From assembly GCA_021776755.1 (NCBI GenBank), contig JAJFFI010000335.1, positions 1 through 11,115 on the forward strand: a stretch of 11,115 bases of DNA. Reading direction: 5' to 3'. The DNA comes from Alphaproteobacteria bacterium (GTDB taxonomy: Bacteria; Pseudomonadota; Alphaproteobacteria; JAJFFI01). This document shows, in pieces, positions 6,646-11,115 of the stretch. Under the pieces are notes generated by a model that was not told where the DNA came from, did no database searches, and saw nothing but the letters and a program-made list of their open reading frames with translations. The first letter of the stretch is position 1. Each line of letters begins with the position of its first letter. The position numbers were made by a program, and so were the translations under genes.

Positions 6646-7203
6646 ATGTCGCTGTCGTATCCGTCGCTCCGGCCGGTTGGCGCGCTCGCTCTTGGCGTCG
6701 CCGTGCTGCTGGCTGCAAACCTTCTCGCCGTTACCGGATCCCAGGCCGAGTCGCTGAAACCGTTCTTCGGCCATTTCTCGGGGGAGGGCGTCGCGAACTC
6801 GGAACAGGTCGTCGAACTCGGCCTCAAGGAGCGCGATCTGGATGTCGTGATCGAGCCCGCCGGCGACGGCATGACGGTCAACTGGACGACCGTTGTCCGC
6901 AGGGACGGCGAAGCCGTGAAGCGGTCGACGACGACCATCGAGTTCAAACCCACTGACGACCCGAATGTCTTCAAGGCCGTCGGCCGCGACGAGCCGCTCG
7001 GCATCAGCGGCTATTCCTGGGCCGCTATCGATGGGCATAAGCTGACCGTCTACATTCTCGCCGTCGACGCGCGGACGGGATCGTATAACCTGCACAGCTA
7101 CGAGCGCACCCTGAAGGGGGCGACGGGCATGGAGCTCAAGTTCCTGCGCATCAAGAACGGCAAGCCCAAGGTCATCGTGCAGGGCACGTTGAAGCGCAAG
7201 TAG
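6646..7203 (+). CDS. Exported protein of unrecognised family, first copy of a tandem pair
   Basis: I do not recognise this family. The protein has 185 residues: a signal peptide with a hydrophobic core at about 11-29 and a likely cleavage after SQA (residue 34), then a mature part of about 150 residues with no cysteine. It should reside in the periplasm or be secreted. The mature sequence alternates hydrophobic and polar residues as in beta-sheet proteins. Blocks shared with the next gene are FFGHFSGEGVA (40-50), RDLDVVIEP with MTVNWTTVVR nearby, KLTVYILAV, and YNLHSYERTL with GMELKFLRIKNGKP towards the end. The C-terminus is basic (QGTLKRK). The second copy starts 50 bases downstream on the same strand without an apparent terminator between, so the two are probably cotranscribed. 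Beta-barrel or lipocalin-like folding is only a guess. Confidence 0.88.
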   Translation: MSLSYPSLRPVGALALGVAVLLAANLLAVTGSQAESLKPFFGHFSGEGVANSEQVVELGLKERDLDVVIEPAGDGMTVNWTTVVRRDGEAVKRSTTTIEFKPTDDPNVFKAVGRDEPLGISGYSWAAIDGHKLTVYILAVDARTGSYNLHSYERTLKGATGMELKFLRIKNGKPKVIVQGTLKRK

Positions 7204-7253
7204 GCGGCCGGGCAACACGCAATTCCGATCTCTTTCCGGGGGTAACCAGACCG

Positions 7254-7808
7254 ATGAAATCCATCTTCCGCAGCCTGTTCGCCGCAGCCTTCCTCGCCGG
7301 CGCCCTGTCCTTTGTGGTTCCCGCGCAGGCCCAGGACGCCACCCCGAAGGCCTTTTACGGGGTCTACAGCGGCACCGGCATCGCGCGCTCGAAGGACAGC
7401 TTTTACTTCGGCATCACCATGCGCGATCTCGACGTCGAGATCCGGCCCGCCGATGGCGGCGGCTTCACGGTCAAATGGACGACCGTGCTGCGCCAGGGGG
7501 GAACACCCGAAAATCCCGACGTTCGCAAGAAGGGCACCACGCTGACCTTCGCGCCCGCCGAGGGCGGCAAGCTCTTCAAGGGCGTGGAGCGCACGGACCC
7601 CTATTCCGAGGAAGGCCTCGCCTGGGCGCGCATCAACAAGCGCACGCTCACGGTCTACATCATGACCATTTCCGGGAACGGCAAATACAACTTGCAGTCC
7701 TACGCCCGCACGATCTCGGGCCGCGGCATGGACCTCGAGTTCACCCGCATCAAGGGCGGCGAAACGACCCGCTCGGTGAAGGCGAAGCTGGTCAAGCAGG
7801 CGGAGTAG
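7254..7808 (+). CDS. Exported protein of unrecognised family, second copy of a tandem pair
   Basis: This is a 184-residue homologue of the preceding protein, and I recognise no family. The signal peptide has a basic start (MKSIFRS), a hydrophobic core (about 8-22) and a likely cleavage after AQA (residue 26). The mature part has no cysteine. Matching blocks are FYGVYSGTGIA, RDLDVEIRPADGGGFTVKWT, then LTVYIMTI, KYNLQSYARTI and GMDLEFTRIKGG. Roughly 40-50% of aligned mature positions are identical by eye, whereas the signal peptides differ, so the duplication is old and the mature domain is under selection. Relative to the first copy it has a five-residue insertion after the WTTV segment (TPENPDV region). 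The stop lies 9 bases from the convergent cca stop. Confidence 0.88.
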   Translation: MKSIFRSLFAAAFLAGALSFVVPAQAQDATPKAFYGVYSGTGIARSKDSFYFGITMRDLDVEIRPADGGGFTVKWTTVLRQGGTPENPDVRKKGTTLTFAPAEGGKLFKGVERTDPYSEEGLAWARINKRTLTVYIMTISGNGKYNLQSYARTISGRGMDLEFTRIKGGETTRSVKAKLVKQAE

Positions 7809-7817
7809 TCCGGCCGG

Positions 7818-9065
7818 CTAGGTCTGGTCCAGGCTCGAAAGCAGCGTCCTGCGGTCCGCGGTAAAATCGCTATCGATCCATTTCTGCTCGAGTTCTCGAA
7901 GGGCTTCGCCGACGGCGGGGCCCTTTTCGATTCCGGCGTCGACCAGATCCTGACCGGTGACCGGCAGCTCGGGACGCTCCCAGGCCTCGGCGGCGGCAAG
8001 TTCCGCTGCCAGTGCCGCGACGCCGCCGGGATCGCGCGCGGCGGCCAGATGCACGAGGTCGGAAAACAGCGGCGCGCCGAGGCGGTAGAGCGCGGCCCGG
8101 CGGGCACGGTCATCGGCGGGCAGGTCGAAGCCTGGCGCGGCTCCGGCGATCGCGACGAGCCGGTCCCGCTCGAGATTTGACAACCGCAACGCCCCGGCCG
8201 CGTCGGCCACGATTCCGGGATCCGCGGGCAACAGGGCGGCCAGCCGGCGCACCGGGTCGGGAGCCGCTTCGATCTTCGAAAGCGCCGCAAGCAGCCCGGT
8301 CCCTGCGTCGGCGGGCAGGATCTGCTCCAGCACGCCATCGCCGCGCATCATCTCGATCACCGGCGCTGGTTCGGGGGCGGCCAGCAGCTTCAGCAACTCG
8401 ACCCGTACCCGCTCGGCCGAAAGTCCCGGCAGCTTGTCCGCATGACGGCGGCAGGCGGCGACGGCGTCCGGGTCCGGCGCGCCTTCGCCATAGTGTGCAT
8501 GAAACCGGTAGAACCGCAGGAGGCGCAGTACGTCCTCGGTGATCCGCGCGTCCGCATCCCCCACGAACCGCACCCGGCCCGCGCGGAGATCGGGGATGCC
8601 GTTTCCGGGATCGTGGATCGTGCCATCGGGCGACAGGGAGATCGCGTTCATGGTGAAGTCGCGCCGGGCGGCGTCCTCGGCCCAGTCGTCGGTGAAGGCC
8701 ACGACCGCGTGCCGGCCGTCGGTCTCGACGTCGCGCCGGAGCGTCGTGATCTCGAAGGGCCGCCCCTTGCTGACCGCCGTGACGGTGCCGTGCTCGATCC
8801 CCGTCGGGATCGCCTTGAGACCGGCGGCTTCGAGCTTTTCGATCACGGTCTCCGGGCGGTCGGGCGTGGCGATATCGATATCGGCAACCGGCCGGCCGAT
8901 CAGCGCATCCCGGACACAGCCGCCGACGAAACGCACATCCGTCCCATCGGTTGGGCCATCAGCCGGGCCGCCAGCCAACGCGTCGATCACCGCGCGGGTC
9001 GCAGCGCTCTGCGTCCAGGGCTGCGGCGCGAGCGTTTCCGTTGCCCGGGTTTTGGGCGGGGACAT
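7818..9065 (-). CDS. cca: CCA tRNA nucleotidyltransferase / poly(A) polymerase family
   Basis: This 415-residue class II nucleotidyltransferase most likely adds or repairs the 3' CCA end of tRNAs. The head domain shows RFVGGCVRDALIGRPVADID (45-64) with the GG...RD signature and the metal-binding Asp pair D63/D65. It is followed by GTVTAV and EITTLRRDV (93-113), RRDFTMNA (134-141), and the RNA-binding motif RITEDVLRLLRFYRFHA (174-190). The C-terminal half is helical, Ala-rich and less conserved, as usual. A Gly/Pro-rich linker (31-43) sits before the first motif. It is the last gene of the DUF1285-Nudix-DUF6111-cca operon, with its ATG only 2 bases after the upstream stop (TGATCATG). This protein family also contains poly(A) polymerases; CCA addition is the more likely function for the only such gene seen, but that choice is inference. 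Confidence 0.93.
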   Translation of the reverse strand: MSPPKTRATETLAPQPWTQSAATRAVIDALAGGPADGPTDGTDVRFVGGCVRDALIGRPVADIDIATPDRPETVIEKLEAAGLKAIPTGIEHGTVTAVSKGRPFEITTLRRDVETDGRHAVVAFTDDWAEDAARRDFTMNAISLSPDGTIHDPGNGIPDLRAGRVRFVGDADARITEDVLRLLRFYRFHAHYGEGAPDPDAVAACRRHADKLPGLSAERVRVELLKLLAAPEPAPVIEMMRGDGVLEQILPADAGTGLLAALSKIEAAPDPVRRLAALLPADPGIVADAAGALRLSNLERDRLVAIAGAAPGFDLPADDRARRAALYRLGAPLFSDLVHLAAARDPGGVAALAAELAAAEAWERPELPVTGQDLVDAGIEKGPAVGEALRELEQKWIDSDFTADRRTLLSSLDQT

Positions 9066-9067
9066 GA

Positions 9068-9388
9068 TCAGTCGGCGGGTTTGGGCGCGGTCGTTCCGGG
9101 GACGGCGGACTTCGGCTTGAACCCGCCGTCGATCACCTTGCCGTCCTCGACCCGCGGCGGCTGGTAGACGCCATCGCCGACGCCGCCGTCTTCCTTGAAA
9201 AACAGAAACGCGAACGAGCCGACCAGCAGCAATCCGCCGGCCAGCACGTACCAGTAGATCGGCCCTGTCAGCCAGTCCGGCACTTCGTCGCCCGCCTTCG
9301 CCGCCCGGCTCCGCCGGTTCGCCATATAGGCGACATAGACCAGTGTCGGCAGCAGCAGCGGCAAAACGTATTGCAGAAAAACTCTCAT
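9068..9388 (-). CDS. DUF6111-family small membrane protein
   Basis: This 106-residue protein has two membrane helices, at about 5-22 (LQYVLPLLLPTLVYVAYM) and about 42-64 (GPIYWYVLAGGLLLVGSFAF), joined by a basic loop (NRRSRAAKAG) that should face the cytoplasm. The polar tail (about 65-106) is Pro/Gly/Lys-rich: GVYQPPRVEDGKVIDGGFKP. The N-terminal LPLLLPTLVY pattern and the operon position before cca fit DUF6111, a family of unknown function found in alphaproteobacteria. The ATG overlaps the Nudix stop (ATGA at 9388-9385). The family name rests on recollection of its pattern, so it is less sure than the gene itself. Confidence 0.82.
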   Translation of the reverse strand: MRVFLQYVLPLLLPTLVYVAYMANRRSRAAKAGDEVPDWLTGPIYWYVLAGGLLLVGSFAFLFFKEDGGVGDGVYQPPRVEDGKVIDGGFKPKSAVPGTTAPKPAD

Positions 9389-10005
9389 GATCCGTTCAGC
9401 ACATCCGAAAGATTGACCAGCATCCCGGCCGTCGCCCCCCAGATCTCGCGGTTCTCGTAGGGCATTACGTAAAAATACCGCGGCTTGCCTTCATAAATGC
9501 GGCTGTGCTTCTCACGGTTGGCCGGGTCCATCAGGAAGGTGAGCGGCACCTCGAACACCTCGGCAACCTCGAAGCGGTCGGGTTTGGCCTCGTAGGGCGG
9601 GGTGATGAAGCCAACGACCGGGGTCACCAGAAACCCGGTGCGGGTCTCGTAATCGTCGAGCCGGGCGACGATCTCGATGTCGGCCTCTGGGATGCCGACC
9701 TCTTCCTCGGTCTCCCGAAGCGCTGCCCTGATCGGGTCTTCCTCGTCCTCGGGATCGATCTTGCCACCGGGAAAGCTGATCTGACCCGCGTGGTCGTGCA
9801 GGTGATCGGTGCGCTGGGTCAGCAGCACCGCGATGTGGTCTGCGTGGGCGACCAGCGGCACCAGGACAGCCGCGTGCAGGAGGTCGTCCGGGCGGTCCAT
9901 GCCGGGGTTGAGGTCGAAGTCGCTCCGCCGCGATATCTGCGCCGGGCCGGGCCGCGCCGGATGTGCCACCGTGCGCAGCCGGTCCTCGATGTCGGCCCGC
10001 TTCAT
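9385..10005 (-). CDS. Nudix hydrolase, CoA pyrophosphatase type (NudL/CoAse-like)
   Basis: This 206-residue Nudix protein carries the CoA-pyrophosphatase signature LLTQRTDHLHDHAGQISFPG (61-80) directly before the Nudix box GGKIDPEDEEDPIRAALRET (80-99), which continues EEEVGI. The catalytic metal-binding glutamates are E98, E101 and E102, and R97 is present. Family members split CoA, acyl-CoA or oxidised CoA into 3',5'-ADP and 4'-phosphopantetheine products. The substrate here is inferred from the signature. The protein is soluble and cytoplasmic. Its start overlaps the DUF1285 stop (ATGA at 10005-10002) and its stop overlaps the DUF6111 start, so it is embedded in a translationally coupled operon. 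Confidence 0.94.
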   Translation of the reverse strand: MKRADIEDRLRTVAHPARPGPAQISRRSDFDLNPGMDRPDDLLHAAVLVPLVAHADHIAVLLTQRTDHLHDHAGQISFPGGKIDPEDEEDPIRAALRETEEEVGIPEADIEIVARLDDYETRTGFLVTPVVGFITPPYEAKPDRFEVAEVFEVPLTFLMDPANREKHSRIYEGKPRYFYVMPYENREIWGATAGMLVNLSDVLNGS

Positions 10006-10613
10006 GCGCCCTCGTCGAGGCTGCCGAGCGGGTGAAACGCGCCGGCGCTCCAGACCCCGAAGGTCCTGCCGTCCGCGCCGGTCACGCCGCGGGCGACCAG
10101 CTGGTACCAGGCGCTCCGCAGGATGCGCGCCTCCAGGTCGTCGCGCACCAGAATGTAAGGCACCGGCGTATCGGTGCCGGAGGCTTCCTCGATCCGCAGG
10201 GGATGGCCGGCATCGAGCGGCACCGCGTCATCGAGATTGGTGCGGATCGTGATCTGCTGAACCTCGCCCTCGCCCTCGGCCAGCACCTCGACCCCCATGA
10301 ACGGCACGTCCTCGACCGTGATCCGCCCGGCTTCGACCGGCGTCACCAGCCAGTATTCGCCATCGTCATCGCGGCGAATCACCGTCGACAGCAACTTGAC
10401 CAGCTTCATCCGGTTGAACGGCGTGCCCATGTAGAACCAGGTGCCGTCGTAGTCGATGCGGATGTCGAACGTGCCGCAGATGTCGGGCCACGGAAATGGC
10501 GGCCCGCCTTTCTTTGCGGGTTCGGCGGCGCGGGCGATGTCTTCAAGGTCAGTCACGTGCGGGCTCGTCGGTGCTTGCCGGAAGCGGGCGGGCGTTAATG
10601 CCGCCCCCTTCAT
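10002..10613 (-). CDS. DUF1285-family protein
   Basis: This 203-residue protein matches DUF1285 of proteobacteria: DIRIDYDGTWFYMGTPFNRM (50-69), KLLSTVIRRDDDGEYWLVTP (73-92), VEAGRITVEDVPF (93-105) and IRTNLDDAV (123-131) followed by HPLR. No catalytic residues are known. Family structures are small soluble beta folds and the function is undetermined. The start is uncertain: the ATG at 10613 gives 19 residues (MKGAALTPARFRQAPTSPH) before the usual N-terminal TDLEDIARAA, whereas a GTG at 10556-10554 would begin exactly at VTDLEDIARAA. Neither has a strong ribosome site. It is the first gene of the operon that runs through the Nudix gene and DUF6111 to cca, and is divergent from moxR. Confidence 0.9.
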   Translation of the reverse strand: MKGAALTPARFRQAPTSPHVTDLEDIARAAEPAKKGGPPFPWPDICGTFDIRIDYDGTWFYMGTPFNRMKLVKLLSTVIRRDDDGEYWLVTPVEAGRITVEDVPFMGVEVLAEGEGEVQQITIRTNLDDAVPLDAGHPLRIEEASGTDTPVPYILVRDDLEARILRSAWYQLVARGVTGADGRTFGVWSAGAFHPLGSLDEGA

Positions 10614-10715
10614 GTGGGGTCGGCCGCGAGTGTACCAAGCCCGCGCGCATCACGAAAAGGTGCAACGGGCGCGGGCACGGGAATCCTCGCAAACTCTGGC
10701 CACGGGCCACAAAAA

Positions 10716-10731
10716 GTCCCAATTTGGGGAC
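10716..10731. repeat. Inverted repeat GTCCC-AATTTG-GGGAC, possible operator
   Basis: GTCCC (10716-10720) and GGGAC (10727-10731) are perfect inverted arms around AATTTG, preceded by five A. It lies about 100 bases from each of the flanking starts, in the divergent promoter region. A protein-binding site is more likely than a terminator because no T tract follows on either strand beyond the short upstream A run; read leftward, however, GTCCC-CAAATT-GGGAC is followed by TTTTT, so a weak leftward terminator is also possible. Confidence 0.35.
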
Positions 10732-10748
10732 GCAAATGCATGCGCAAA
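10732..10748 (+). repeat. Direct repeat GCAAAT twice, 11 bases apart
   Basis: GCAAAT occurs at 10732-10737 and 10743-10748, one helical turn apart, separated by GCATG. The first copy also forms part of CGCA...TGCG (10731-10744) inverted arms. The arrangement resembles tandem half-sites on one face of DNA, next to the inverted repeat at 10716-10731. No regulator can be named. Confidence 0.3.
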
Positions 10749-10816
10749 TCCGCACATTCCCGGCAAAGGCCGCTAGACTGCTTCGCCGGACCCGACATAT
10801 GCCCCAATCCTCCAGC

Positions 10817-10822
10817 GGGAGA
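10817..10822 (+). promoter_or_regulatory. Ribosome binding site supporting the TTG start of moxR
   Basis: GGGAGA ends 5 bases before TTG at 10828. The alternative in-frame GTG at 10837 would be 14 bases away, and the nearest upstream ATG (10799) is in another frame, so the TTG is preferred. Confidence 0.6.
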
Positions 10823-10827
10823 CTCCC

Positions 10828-11115
10828 TTGGCCAGCGTGACATCCAGCAAACAGGACAACCAGACCCCGCCCGATCCCGACCGCCTGGTCGCCGACATCG
10901 AGGCGCTGAGCAAGCAGATGGGCAAGGTGCGCCAGGGCATCGGCGCGATGATCTTCGGGCAGCGCGCGGTCGTCGACGCGACCCTGATCACGCTGCGCGC
11001 GGGCGGCCATGCCCTGCTGATCGGCCTGCCGGGGCTTGCCAAGACGCGGCTGGTCGAGACCCTCGGCACGGTGCTGGGGCTCGACGAAAAACGCGTCCAG
11101 TTCACGCCCGACCTG
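10828..11115 (+). CDS. MoxR-family AAA+ ATPase (partial, N-terminal 96 codons)
   Basis: The open frame runs off the window end. It reads, from a TTG start, a polar tail (SKQDNQTPPDPDRLVADIEA), then MGKVRQGIGAMIFGQRAVVD (about 31-50), the Walker A segment HALLIGLPGLAKTRLVETLG (61-80, with GLPGLAKT at 66-73 and K72/T73 binding nucleotide) and LDEKRVQFTPDL at the end. The last is the MoxR signature, normally continued as 'MPSDI'. MoxR ATPases act as chaperone-like partners for VWA/DUF58 proteins encoded downstream, so DUF58 and related genes are expected just beyond the window. The cytoplasmic location is inferred from family knowledge. Start choice rests on the GGGAGA site. Confidence 0.93.
   Translation, partial: MASVTSSKQDNQTPPDPDRLVADIEALSKQMGKVRQGIGAMIFGQRAVVDATLITLRAGGHALLIGLPGLAKTRLVETLGTVLGLDEKRVQFTPDL

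Larger units (their letters stand above)
10614..10827. promoter_or_regulatory. Divergent control region between DUF1285 and moxR
   Basis: This 214-base stretch separates two divergent operons and holds no convincing gene. TAGACT at 10774-10779 is a possible rightward -10 about 50 bases before the moxR start, but no clear -35 stands 16-18 bases upstream. The most structured part is 10716-10748, with an inverted repeat followed by phased direct repeats, and it is also the most AT-rich part. Confidence 0.45.

Noticed and set aside
6397..7218. Minus-strand frame of 273 codons opposite the first exported paralogue
   Set aside because: The plus-strand gene has a signal peptide, ribosome site and a homologue next door; the antisense frame has none of these.
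7810..7817. CCGGCCGG palindrome between convergent stops as a bidirectional terminator
   Set aside because: It is only 8 bases, with no loop and no T tract on either side, and is expected by chance at this GC content.
8442..9167. Plus-strand frame of 241 codons opposite cca
   Set aside because: Antisense shadow of a well-supported gene with Arg/Asp/Gly composition and no recognisable domain.
10549..11010. Minus-strand frame of 153 codons over the moxR start
   Set aside because: Antisense to the clear Walker A-containing moxR frame and lacks motifs.

Overview
The window is GC-rich chromosomal DNA with tightly packed genes, and the protein content points to an alphaproteobacterium. The evidence is a petABC cytochrome bc1 operon of alphaproteobacterial type next to trmL and hemF, a hemF ending in the short 'RWP' tail, and a DUF1285 / CoA-pyrophosphatase / DUF6111 / cca run divergent from a moxR ATPase gene. 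A Rhodospirillales-like affiliation is plausible but is inference. I see no rRNA, tRNA, CRISPR array, insertion sequence or phage gene, so this looks like core genome with a few lineage-specific genes.

Layout. (1) Positions 1-2451, minus strand: petA (Rieske) - petB (cytochrome b) - petC (cytochrome c1, cut by the window edge), together the catalytic core of ubiquinol:cytochrome c oxidoreductase. (2) Positions 2452-2792: divergent control region with a candidate petA promoter and an orphan terminator-like hairpin. (3) Positions 2793-4141, plus strand: trmL (tRNA wobble 2'-O-methyltransferase) overlapping hemF (oxygen-dependent coproporphyrinogen oxidase), which makes haem precursor close to the haem-using bc1 genes. 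(4) Positions 4182-4925, minus strand: a diverged HisA-family TIM-barrel gene standing alone. (5) Positions 5116-6536, plus strand: a GFA-family zinc protein and an EamA/DMT transporter. (6) Positions 6646-7808, plus strand: a tandem pair of homologous, exported, cysteine-free proteins of a family I do not recognise. (7) Positions 7818-10613, minus strand: an overlapping operon DUF1285 - Nudix CoA pyrophosphatase - DUF6111 - cca. (8) Positions 10614-10827: divergent control region with an inverted repeat and helically phased direct repeats. (9) Position 10828 to the end, plus strand: the start of a MoxR-type AAA+ ATPase using a TTG start.

Most notable: cytochrome b has Gln where the haem bL axial histidine is expected (residue 196); the HisA-like protein has Glu in place of the first catalytic Asp and altered active-site loops; and the two exported paralogues at 6646-7808 are an uncharacterised tandem duplication. 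No clear multi-gene novel system is visible; these three are the best leads.
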